Below, one piece after another: positions 1 through 6,485 of a stretch of 16,671 bases of DNA. Under the pieces are notes generated by a model. The model was not told where the DNA came from. It did not search any database and saw only the letters and a list, made by a program, of their open reading frames with translations. The DNA is taken from assembly GCA_022563285.1 (NCBI GenBank), contig JADFNQ010000005.1, forward strand, positions 1 through 16,671. Reading direction: 5' to 3'. Made by a program: the position numbers and the translations under genes. Each line of letters begins with the position of its first letter. Position 1 is the first letter of the stretch. Origin of the DNA: Chloroflexota bacterium. Lineage in GTDB: Bacteria > Chloroflexota > Dehalococcoidia > SM23-28-2 > RBG-16-64-32.

Positions 1-2248
1 CCCCGCCGCCACCACCACCACGGCCCCCGCCGCCACCACCGCCGCGGCCACCACCACCGCCGCCGCGGCCACCCGGGCCGAAGTCCCGCCGCGGCGGCCG
101 CCGGTCTCGATCCCGTTCGCCACCCCCACTGACCGGCGCCATCTGCGCCTGCCTGGACACCTCCCTGGCCTGCTCGGGGGAGAGGTCCTCCAGGACGGCG
201 CGCCGAGAGAGGTTAACCCGTCCCAGGTCGTCCACCTCTATCACCATCACCATGATCTCGTCACCGATGGCGACGACGTCCTCGGGGCGGCGTACGGGCA
301 CATCGGCCAGGTCAGCCACGCGGACAAGCCCATCCTTCCCCGGCAGTATCTCCACGAAGGCGCCGAAGGAGGTGAGGCGCGTAACCTTCCCGGTGTATAT
401 CTCCCCCAACTCCGCGTCCTTGGTCAGCCCCTCGATGATGGCGATCGCCTTCTGGGCCTGCTCCTCGTTCGGTGAGCCCACGAACACCGTTCCGTCGTCC
501 TCTATGTCGATGCTGCAGCCCGTCTCCTCGATGATGGAGCGGATGACGCGGCCGCCGGGGCCGATAACGGTGCCGATCTTGTCCTGCGGGATCGATAGCC
601 GGTACATCCGGGGGGCATAGGGCGAGAGTTCGGACCGCGCAGACGGGATCGTCTCCTGCATCTTGCCCAGGATGAACTCGCGAGCCTCATGGGCCTGGGC
701 GAGAGCGGCCTCCATAATCTCAAAGGTGATGCCCTTGACCTTGATATCCATCTGAAGGGCGGTGATCCCTTTGGCCGTGCCGGCCACCTTAAAGTCCATG
801 TCACCCATGGCGTCCTCCAGGCCGGCTATGTCAGTAAGGACGCGGTAGCCATCATCGCCCTTGATAAGACCCATCGCCACCCCGGCCACCGGGGCTTTGA
901 TGGGAACGCCGGCGTCCATCAGGGAGAGGCTGTTGCCACAGACGCTGGCCATGGAGGTGCTGCCGTTGCTGGAAAGCACCTCTGACACCAGGCGGATGGT
1001 GTAAGGGAACTCCTCCTCATCGGGGATCACCGGCAGGAGTGCCCGCTCCGCCAGGGCGCCATGGCCGACATCACGGCGGCTGGGCCCCCTCAGAAATCGC
1101 GCCTCGCCGACGGAGAAGGGGGGGAAGTTGTAGTGGTGCATGAAACGCCGTCTGTCCTCCGGCTCAATGCCGTCCAGCTTCTGCTGCTCGCCGACGGAGC
1201 CCAGAGTGGCAACGGTGAGGACCTGGGTCTCGCCGCGGGTGAACAGGCCGGAGCCGTGAGTGCGGGGAAGGAGACCGACCTCGCAGCTCACGGGCCGGAC
1301 CTCGTCTGTACTCCGGTCGTCGGCCCGCCGGCCCTCGTTCAGGATGCGCGAGCGGAGGGCGGACTTGGTCACTTCGATAAGAGCGATCTTGAGCTGGTCG
1401 TCGGCGTAGGTCTCGCCGAGGGCCTCGACAAGCTCCGCGTGTCGCTCAGCCATCGCCTCCCCCCGTTCGTCCCTGGCGCCGGACAGGAGGTCCCAGCCCC
1501 GGCTACTGACGAACTCCTCGACAGCGGCATTCATCTCCTCGGGGAGAGTCACCGTCTTCACCTGCGCCTTGGGTTTGCCCAGGCGTGCGGCCATCTCATC
1601 CTGGAGGGCGATGAGCTCGGCGTTAACCTCCTGGCCGATGCGCAGGGCCTCCAGTACCAGCGGCTCAGGCACCTCACTGGCGCCGGCCTCAACCATGACC
1701 ACTGCGTCCCGCGTCCCCGCCACCACCAGGTCCAGCTCGCTGTCGGCAAGTTGGGCGAAAGTGGGGTTGACCAGGAACTTCCCGTCCACATAGCCGATAC
1801 GGGTGCCGGCGATGGGGCCGTCGAAGGGGATATCGGATATGGTAAGGGCGGCGGAGGCCCCCGTAATCATCAGAATATCGGGGTCGTTCTCCTGGTCTGC
1901 GGAGAGGACGGTGCCGATAACCTGGACTTCGTTCCGCATGCCCTTGGGAAAGAGCGGCCGCAGCGGCCTGTCGGTTAGGCGATCGGTGAGTATCGCCTGG
2001 CTGCTGGGCCGGCCTTCGCGGCGGAAGAAGCTACCGGGGATCTTGCCCGCCGCGTACATCCGCTCCTCGTAATCTATCGTCAGGGGGAAGAAGTCCATCC
2101 CCTCGCGGGGCGCGCCCATGCAGGCGGTGACCAAGACCATCGAGTCGCCGTAGCGGAGGAATACGGCCCCGTTGGCCTGACCGGCCACACGGCCTACCTC
2201 CATACTGAGCTCACGGCCGCCTATAGTACGGCTGAACGTTTCAATCAT
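1..2248 (-). CDS. pnp: Polynucleotide phosphorylase (PNPase), C-terminus cut by window edge
   Basis: PNPase is the trimeric exoribonuclease that degrades RNA phosphorolytically from the 3' end, releasing nucleoside diphosphates in the cytoplasm. The frame opens at an ATG (2248-2246) as MIETFSRTIGGREL and stays open to the edge, 749 codons. Visible in order: first RNase PH-like core (FFPLTIDYEERMYAAGKIPG, about residues 55-75), an all-alpha linker, second RNase PH core with GETQVLTVATLG, HYNFPPFSVGE, NGSTSMASVCG and the catalytic-site motif GDMDFKVAG (Asp at about 483 and 485), a KH domain with GPGG at 563-566, and an S1 domain from about 616 (TSFGAFVEILPGKDGLV). From about residue 703 the protein becomes a Gly/Arg tail with repeated R-GGGGGG units that leaves the window, so the true C-terminus is unseen. 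A Shine-Dalgarno GGGAGG (2260-2265) sits 11 bases before the ATG. It follows rpsO, the classical bacterial order. Family call is secure. Confidence 0.97.
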   Translation of the reverse strand, partial: MIETFSRTIGGRELSMEVGRVAGQANGAVFLRYGDSMVLVTACMGAPREGMDFFPLTIDYEERMYAAGKIPGSFFRREGRPSSQAILTDRLTDRPLRPLFPKGMRNEVQVIGTVLSADQENDPDILMITGASAALTISDIPFDGPIAGTRIGYVDGKFLVNPTFAQLADSELDLVVAGTRDAVVMVEAGASEVPEPLVLEALRIGQEVNAELIALQDEMAARLGKPKAQVKTVTLPEEMNAAVEEFVSSRGWDLLSGARDERGEAMAERHAELVEALGETYADDQLKIALIEVTKSALRSRILNEGRRADDRSTDEVRPVSCEVGLLPRTHGSGLFTRGETQVLTVATLGSVGEQQKLDGIEPEDRRRFMHHYNFPPFSVGEARFLRGPSRRDVGHGALAERALLPVIPDEEEFPYTIRLVSEVLSSNGSTSMASVCGNSLSLMDAGVPIKAPVAGVAMGLIKGDDGYRVLTDIAGLEDAMGDMDFKVAGTAKGITALQMDIKVKGITFEIMEAALAQAHEAREFILGKMQETIPSARSELSPYAPRMYRLSIPQDKIGTVIGPGGRVIRSIIEETGCSIDIEDDGTVFVGSPNEEQAQKAIAIIEGLTKDAELGEIYTGKVTRLTSFGAFVEILPGKDGLVRVADLADVPVRRPEDVVAIGDEIMVMVIEVDDLGRVNLSRRAVLEDLSPEQAREVSRQAQMAPVSGGGERDRDRRPPRRDFGPGGRGGGGGGRGGGGGGGRGGGGGG

Positions 2249-2259
2249 GTTGTGCGAAA

Positions 2260-2282
2260 CCTCCCGTCACTCCCATAGTGAC
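2260..2282 (-). promoter_or_regulatory. Leader hairpin and ribosome-binding site of pnp
   Basis: Read on the minus strand, GTCACTATGGGAGTGAC (2282-2266) is a perfect 6-bp stem with a 5-base loop. It ends directly at the Shine-Dalgarno GGGAGG (2265-2260). In enteric bacteria pnp is autoregulated through a structured leader cut by RNase III. This hairpin is much shorter, so a similar role is only a possibility. Confidence 0.4.
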
Positions 2283-2292
2283 CCGCTAGTCG

Positions 2293-2312
2293 CTCATCAT
2301 TAAAAAGATGAG
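2293..2312 (-). other. Small inverted repeat between rpsO and pnp
   Basis: CTCATC (2293-2298) and GATGAG (2307-2312) form a 6-bp stem around an A/T-rich 8-base loop. The T run on the minus strand lies in the loop and not after the stem, so this is not a standard intrinsic terminator. A second GC-only hairpin, GCGCCG-CGG-CGGCGC, lies at 2364-2378. Either could be an RNA-processing or stability element in the rpsO-pnp transcript. Confidence 0.35.
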
Positions 2313-2444
2313 GAACATCTGAAATGTGTAGCTGCTTCGTCCTGTATATCCTCTACCTGCGTGGCGCCGCGGCGGCGCAGCGTCTGCCTTCTGCAGCCTC
2401 TTCTGGAGGATTACCGCTTGGGGAAGAGCGAAATGGGGATCCGC

Positions 2445-2711
2445 CTATTTACGGATGCCCAGTGCGGCGATGAGCGCCTTGTACCGCTCAGGCTCCCTAC
2501 GACTCAGGTAGCGCAAGAGCCGGCGTCGCCGTCCCACGATCTTCATTAGGCCGCGCTGCGAATGGTGGTCCTTCCGGTGGACTCGCAGGTGCTCTGTAAG
2601 CTGACGGATTCGCTCCGTCAGGAGAGCTACCTGGACGCCTGTGGAGCCGGAATCGGAGGCATGCACACGAGTGCTACTCGTTATCTCTTCCTTCTTTTCT
2701 TTGGTGAGCAT
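2445..2711 (-). CDS. rpsO: 30S ribosomal protein S15
   Basis: S15 binds the central domain of 16S rRNA early in small-subunit assembly. The 88-residue product begins MLTKEKKEEI and carries the full S15 signature: STGVQVALLTERIRQLTEHL, the HRKDHHSQRGL loop that contacts rRNA, VGRRRRLLRYL, and the end ERYKALIAALGIRK. The length matches the family (about 88-89). The frame is open for another 48 codons upstream, but those residues do not belong to S15, so the ATG at 2711-2709 is the start. A strong AGGAGG exists, but it lies 30 bases upstream (2742-2747), which is too far for direct use unless the leader is folded. It is transcribed ahead of pnp. Confidence 0.97.
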   Translation of the reverse strand: MLTKEKKEEITSSTRVHASDSGSTGVQVALLTERIRQLTEHLRVHRKDHHSQRGLMKIVGRRRRLLRYLSRREPERYKALIAALGIRK

Positions 2712-2762
2712 GCTTCGCGCGGCTAGCGCCTCTGCGTCTTTCCTCCTCTTTTCGTCGGGGCG

Positions 2763-2792
2763 AGTATAGCATGGGCGAAGTGGCGGAGGCAA
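2763..2792 (-). promoter_or_regulatory. Probable sigma-70-type promoter of rpsO
   Basis: On the minus strand, TTGCCT (2792-2787) and TATACT (2768-2763) are separated by 18 bases and lie just upstream of rpsO. Transcription would start near 2756 and give a leader of about 45 bases that contains the AGGAGG at 2747-2742. This is pattern matching only. Confidence 0.5.
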
Positions 2793-2856
2793 CCAGACCG
2801 CAGTATACTGAGGCGGGGCGATTGCCCCCAGCGGTATTATCCGAATCATCTTCAAA

Positions 2857-4356
2857 ATGGCGAAGGTTGCGATAGTAACCGACAGCTCTGCCTGCCTGCC
2901 TGCGGAGCTCCTCCGGGCGTACGCGATAACAACCGTCCCCCTGACGTTTCTGTTTGACGGTGACGTCCACCATGACGGTCGGCTGAGCAGCCACGATTTC
3001 TACGCCTTGCTCCGCGACTCCCGAAAGTTCCCCACCACGGCCGCGCCCGCGCCCGCCGCCTTCCTTGAGGCGTTCCGCCAAGCCTCCCAGACCGCTGAAG
3101 CGATCCTCTGCATCACCCTCCCCTCCACCTTCAGCGGCACCTACAACTCCGCGGTTGACGCCGCCGAAATGGCCCGCCGCGAGCTGCCGGGTTTCCCCCT
3201 CCGCGTGGTGGACTCCCACTGCCTGGCGATGTGCCACGGCTTCGCCGTCCTCTCCGCGGCCAGGGCAGCGCAGGCCGGCGCCGGCATGGACGAGGCGGAG
3301 GCAGTGGTTCGAGATGTCGCCTCCCGGGCGCAGCTAATCGGGGCGGTGGACACGCTGCGCTACCTGGCGAAGAGCGGCCGCGTGCCCATGGTGATACACT
3401 GGGCCACCTCCATCCTCCAGATCAAGCCGATACTAGTCGCGGATGGGGAAGAGGTCCACGCCGTGGAGCGCGTCCGCACCATGCCCCGCGCCCTCGACCG
3501 GCTGGTGGCGCGCATCGAGAAGCGCGTGGACGGTGAGCGGCCCCTCCACATGGCCGTGATGCACGCCGACGCGCCCGCCGCCGCCCGCGACCTGGCTACC
3601 GCTATCCGCCAGCGGTTCGAGCCGGAGGAGCTCCTGATCACGGAGTTCACCAGCGTGATGGGAGCCCACACCGGCCCCGGCTTCGTGGGGGTAGCTTTCT
3701 TCTCCGGCCAGCCGGCCGCCGGCGCCCCGCTCGCCGTTGCCAGCCACAGCACAAGCGCCTCCGCCTCAACGCTCGACGAAGACGTCGGCAAGCTGGAGTC
3801 CTCGCTTACAGATGCCCCGCCGCCGCAGCCCACGCCGTCCCTGGTGCTCGTCAGCGGCCTGCCGGGCAGCGGCAAGAGCTACTTCAGCCGCGAACTCCGC
3901 CGCCGCTATCCCCTTGCCCACCTGGACAGCGATGCCCTACGCAGGGTGCTGTTCGCTCGGCCCACTCACAGCGCCGACGAGAGCGCGAGGCTGTTCGCGG
4001 CGGTGCACGCCCTCCTGGAGAAGCTCCTCTCCCGCGGGGTGAGCGTCGTCCTCGATTCCACCAGCCTCAAGGAGGCGCACCAGCGGCCGCTATACAAGAT
4101 CGCCGAGCGGACCGGGGCCGGCCTCGTCATCGCCCAGATGGTCGCCCCCCCGGCCGTCGCCCGGGAGCGGCTGGAGACGCGGGCGCGCGGGGGCGACCCC
4201 CACGATGCATCAGAGGCCACCGTGGCGGTCTATGATAGGATGAGAATGGAGACGGAGCCTATCCGGATGCAGCATCTGACAGTGGACACTTCCCAGAGCA
4301 TCGAGCCAGCCCTGGATGCCGTGCTCCAGCAGCTATCGGTAGCGAACAGCGTCTAG
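2857..4356 (+). CDS. DegV (fatty-acid-binding) domain fused to a P-loop kinase domain
   Basis: Residues 1 to about 284 form a DegV domain: the start VAIVTDSSACLP, the FPTTAAPAP segment (Thr60/61, equivalent to the TSQPS motif), STFSGTYNSA (Ser93) and GAHTGPG (His271). In the FakB members of this family these positions hold the carboxylate of a bound fatty acid, which the FakA kinase then phosphorylates. After a Ser/Pro-rich linker (about 285-325) comes a second domain of the AAA_33/zeta-like P-loop kinase type: Walker A GLPGSGKS (334-341), HLDSDALR (Asp357, Asp359), VVLDSTS (397-403) and ending at residue 499. DegV proteins are normally about 280-290 residues, so this is a genuine in-frame fusion with no stop between domains. 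The small-molecule or RNA substrate of the kinase half is unknown. No clear Shine-Dalgarno precedes the ATG. The DUF3105 gene starts one base after its stop, which suggests co-transcription. Confidence 0.9.
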   Translation: MAKVAIVTDSSACLPAELLRAYAITTVPLTFLFDGDVHHDGRLSSHDFYALLRDSRKFPTTAAPAPAAFLEAFRQASQTAEAILCITLPSTFSGTYNSAVDAAEMARRELPGFPLRVVDSHCLAMCHGFAVLSAARAAQAGAGMDEAEAVVRDVASRAQLIGAVDTLRYLAKSGRVPMVIHWATSILQIKPILVADGEEVHAVERVRTMPRALDRLVARIEKRVDGERPLHMAVMHADAPAAARDLATAIRQRFEPEELLITEFTSVMGAHTGPGFVGVAFFSGQPAAGAPLAVASHSTSASASTLDEDVGKLESSLTDAPPPQPTPSLVLVSGLPGSGKSYFSRELRRRYPLAHLDSDALRRVLFARPTHSADESARLFAAVHALLEKLLSRGVSVVLDSTSLKEAHQRPLYKIAERTGAGLVIAQMVAPPAVARERLETRARGGDPHDASEATVAVYDRMRMETEPIRMQHLTVDTSQSIEPALDAVLQQLSVANSV

Positions 4357-4357
4357 G

Positions 4358-4912
4358 ATGGGGCTGCGTCACCCGACGCTGATCTTCGGTGCGGTTGGCG
4401 CCCTTGCGGTGGCAGTGATCGTCGTTGTCGTCGTGAACACCGGCGGCGATAGCCGGCCGGAATACCCGTTCCCGGTGCAGACGTTCGAAGACCTCGGACA
4501 GGAGCATCTCGCCGCGGGACAGACGTACGACCTCTACAACAGCAACCCACCCACGTCGGGGCCACACGCACCACAGCCTGCGCTCTGGGGCGTCCATGAT
4601 GAGCCCGTCCCCAAGGAGGTTCTGCCCCACAACATGGAGCACGGCGGTGTGGTTATCGCCTATGACTGCGCCGCCGGGGACGCGCCGCTGGATGATGCCC
4701 AGTGCCAGGCGCTCCGCGACCAACTGGCGGCGGTCACGGAGAGCGCCGTCACCGATGGCAAGCAGGTGCTGATGGTGCCCTACGCCAATCTGGAGCATCA
4801 CATTACCCTTGCGGCCTGGCGCACTCTCGACGCCTTCGATCAGTTCGACGGGGAGCGCGTGCAAGCCTTCATCGCGGCCTTCGATAGGCTGTTCAACCCT
4901 GAGGGTTTCTGA
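4358..4912 (+). CDS. DUF3105 family protein with N-terminal membrane anchor
   Basis: A 184-residue protein. Residues about 7-27 are a single hydrophobic segment (LIFGAVGALAVAVIVVVVV) followed by a polar region, consistent with an anchor placing the rest outside the membrane. The soluble part has the DUF3105 hallmarks: YNSNPPTSGPH (60-70) and VLPHNMEHGGVVIAYDC (88-104), with conserved His residues (70, 91, 95) that might bind a metal or sit in an active site. The family has no established biochemical function that I know of. The ATG is one base after the stop of the DegV-kinase gene, and its own stop overlaps the next start, so it is the middle of a three-gene unit. Confidence 0.85.
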   Translation: MGLRHPTLIFGAVGALAVAVIVVVVVNTGGDSRPEYPFPVQTFEDLGQEHLAAGQTYDLYNSNPPTSGPHAPQPALWGVHDEPVPKEVLPHNMEHGGVVIAYDCAAGDAPLDDAQCQALRDQLAAVTESAVTDGKQVLMVPYANLEHHITLAAWRTLDAFDQFDGERVQAFIAAFDRLFNPEGF

Positions 4913-5247
4913 TGTTCGGAACCAAGCCTTATCTCGTCGTCCGCGCGCGCCTCGACCCCGCGGTGATGGACGAGTTCCAGCTCTGGTACAAAGAGACCCA
5001 CCTCCCCCACGTCATGGACATCCCGGGAATCGTACGCGCATACCGTAGCGACTGGAGCCACGGCAGCGCCAACTGGACGGCGCTGTACGAGTTCGACGAT
5101 GAGGATTCAGTCCAGGGCGCCATAGCCAGCCCCCAGGCCACGGTGGCCCGCCAGGACTGGGAGCGCTGGCTGCCCCACGTCAGCGAACTCACGGTAGAGG
5201 TCTACGCCTGCCTCACCCCTCTGCCCCCGTACCACCACTGGAACTAG
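4912..5247 (+). CDS. Small dimeric alpha/beta-barrel (EthD-like) protein
   Basis: A 111-residue protein whose ATG shares one base with the TGA of the DUF3105 gene, with GAGGG (4901-4905) six bases upstream. The segment YLVVRARLDPAVMDEFQLWY is followed by ETHLPHVMDIPGIVRAYR and then a Trp/Tyr-rich strand (WTALYEFDDEDSV). This is the layout of ferredoxin-like dimeric alpha/beta-barrel proteins such as the EthD/antibiotic-monooxygenase superfamily, which bind small hydrophobic or aromatic ligands. I do not recognise a specific function. The overlap implies translation together with DUF3105. Confidence 0.65.
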   Translation: MFGTKPYLVVRARLDPAVMDEFQLWYKETHLPHVMDIPGIVRAYRSDWSHGSANWTALYEFDDEDSVQGAIASPQATVARQDWERWLPHVSELTVEVYACLTPLPPYHHWN

Positions 5248-5249
5248 CC

Positions 5250-5264
5250 GCCCGGGCGCCGGGC
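5250..5264. terminator. Possible terminator hairpin between convergent genes
   Basis: GCCCGG-GCG-CCGGGC is a 6-bp GC-only stem with a 3-base loop. It lies three bases after the stop of the barrel protein and ahead of the convergent PAP2 gene. No clear T tract follows on either strand, so termination here is a guess from position and symmetry. Confidence 0.35.
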
Positions 5265-5281
5265 TCTCCGCCACCGCCTTC

Positions 5282-6193
5282 TCAGCCGCTAACGCCTGCC
5301 TTCGGCTCTACCTCAGCGGACTCCCCTGTGTCAGCGGGCAACCACCCTCGCAGCGACGGCCAGGGCGAGCGCTCCAGCGCCGCGATGAGGGGTGGGTAGG
5401 CCCAGCGGCGGAGGGCCAGCGCGGCGGGAAATCCCAGAAGGGCGACCGCCATGCCAGCGGCGGCGTCCAGGAAGAAGTGGTTGGCGGTGGCGGTGATGGC
5501 CGGTATCTGGCTGAGGGGCAGGAAGATGCCGATGGGCAGCGTCAGCCACATCCAGGGCTGGCGCCAGGATGCCCACACTATGCCGATGCCCAGTAGCAGG
5601 TCCCAGCCGAAGTGCAGGCTGGGCATCGCCGCGTAGGGGTTCACGAAGGCGCGGGTGGACTGGGCTTGATAACCGTACCCCAGGTAAGCCTGCATGGTAT
5701 CGAAGAAGCCCGTCACGTAGGACGGGGCGCCGGGATCGAATCTGTCCGCAAGATCCTTGAGCGCCCAGGGCGGCGCCACCGGGTACAGCCAGTAGATCAC
5801 CAGGGCGATGGCTCCCGACAACAGGAAGGCGTCCCGCATCAGCGTGTACTTCTTCCGCTGACCGTAGTAGAGGTAGATGCCGAAAGCGATGATCAGCGGG
5901 AAGTGCAGCCAGAAATAGACGATGTTGGCCGTCTGCGCCAAGAACTGGCGGTCTGCGATCCACCGGTTAATATCGTCTTCCACGAAGATGCCAAGATAGC
6001 GTTGGGCATCGATGATGTCCAGGGCGTGGCGGTAGGCGATCTCCGGCCGGTCGATAACGGCGCCGCGCACAGCAAAGTAGAGCAAGAAGGCCACTCCCAC
6101 CAGCAGGCCTTCCACCAGATCCCTGCGGCTGAACATGCCGCGGAACCGTTGCCCCATGGACCTGACGCGCGCGGAAAGATCTACGCTAGACAC
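5282..6193 (-). CDS. PAP2 superfamily membrane protein, Aur1/Ipt1-like
   Basis: A 303-residue polytopic membrane protein with hydrophobic helices at about 29-45, 88-110, 122-138, 197-212, 217-232 and 244-262. It carries the second and third PAP2 phosphatase motifs: MPSLHFGW (His194) and ANHFFLD (His239, Asp243), the catalytic His pair with its Asp. The N-terminal YRHALDIIDAQRYLGIFVEDDINRW resembles the PAP2_3 group that includes fungal inositol-phosphoceramide synthase Aur1 and related inositol phosphotransferases. It probably hydrolyses or transfers a lipid phosphate at the membrane surface; the substrate is unknown. The longest frame starts at a GTG (6193-6191) with only a poorly spaced GGTGAG upstream. 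The in-frame ATG at 6157 is an alternative, so the start is uncertain. Confidence 0.85.
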   Translation of the reverse strand: MSSVDLSARVRSMGQRFRGMFSRRDLVEGLLVGVAFLLYFAVRGAVIDRPEIAYRHALDIIDAQRYLGIFVEDDINRWIADRQFLAQTANIVYFWLHFPLIIAFGIYLYYGQRKKYTLMRDAFLLSGAIALVIYWLYPVAPPWALKDLADRFDPGAPSYVTGFFDTMQAYLGYGYQAQSTRAFVNPYAAMPSLHFGWDLLLGIGIVWASWRQPWMWLTLPIGIFLPLSQIPAITATANHFFLDAAAGMAVALLGFPAALALRRWAYPPLIAALERSPWPSLRGWLPADTGESAEVEPKAGVSG

Positions 6194-6426
6194 GACTCAC
6201 CAGGATATACGCTGCTGACTGCGGTCACGTATGGGCACAGTGAAGTCTTCCAGGTGAGACCCGCGCCCAGATTCGGCTGCCATACCGATCTCAGAGGCCG
6301 CTCTTCCGAATGACGGCGGCGGTGCGAACAGCGACAGGCGCCAGACGCTCAACCAACGTCAGACAGCCTCCTTCCAGACACCCATTTTAGGCTGAACCGT
6401 GGAGCGTTTTCAAGATAGGGCCGCCT
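6194..6426. other. Divergent intergenic region, no gene seen
   Basis: This stretch separates the leftward PAP2 gene from the rightward pepA promoter. I see no convincing gene and no RNA fold of known type. A weak TATATC (6209-6204 on the minus strand) near the PAP2 start has no matching -35 box. The pepA reading frame stays open back to a GTG at 6399, but the pepA promoter lies downstream of it, so this part is most likely untranslated. Confidence 0.6.
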
Positions 6427-6455
6427 TTGACCGCGACTACGGCCCTCGCTATTAT
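6427..6455 (+). promoter_or_regulatory. Strong sigma-70-type promoter of pepA
   Basis: TTGACC (6427-6432) and TATTAT (6450-6455) are separated by exactly 17 bases, close to the housekeeping consensus. Transcription would begin near 6462, giving a leader of about 24 bases that holds the Shine-Dalgarno GAAGGGAG (6472-6479) before the GTG start at 6486. Confidence 0.75.
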
Positions 6456-6485
6456 GGCGATGCGCCAACAAGAAGGGAGCTGTTC

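Noticed and set aside
1..100. GC-rich triplet-like repeats at the left edge as a tandem DNA repeat or CRISPR-like array
   Set aside because: They read in frame as the Gly/Arg tail of PNPase and have no uniform repeat-spacer structure.
1061..1978. A 305-codon open frame on the plus strand opposite pnp
   Set aside because: It is wholly antisense to the conserved PNPase core, has low-complexity GC-driven residues and no family motif; a shadow of the high GC content.
2801..2810. Palindromic CAGTATACTG with a TATACT hexamer as a possible degV promoter
   Set aside because: No acceptable -35 box at 16-18 bases on the plus strand; the better-supported promoter here is the one for rpsO. Not enough to call.
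2674..3237. A minus-strand frame bridging rpsO upstream region and the degV gene
   Set aside because: It covers the rpsO promoter and the conserved DegV N-terminus and shows no family resemblance.
3360..3875. Minus-strand frames opposite the DegV-kinase gene, considered as evidence that the fusion is two genes or misassembled
   Set aside because: The plus-strand frame is continuous through both domains with conserved motifs on each side and a plausible linker; the antisense frames are shadows.
5612..6313. A 233-codon plus-strand frame opposite the PAP2 gene
   Set aside because: Antisense to intact PAP2 motifs and membrane helices; no domain and no convincing start signal.
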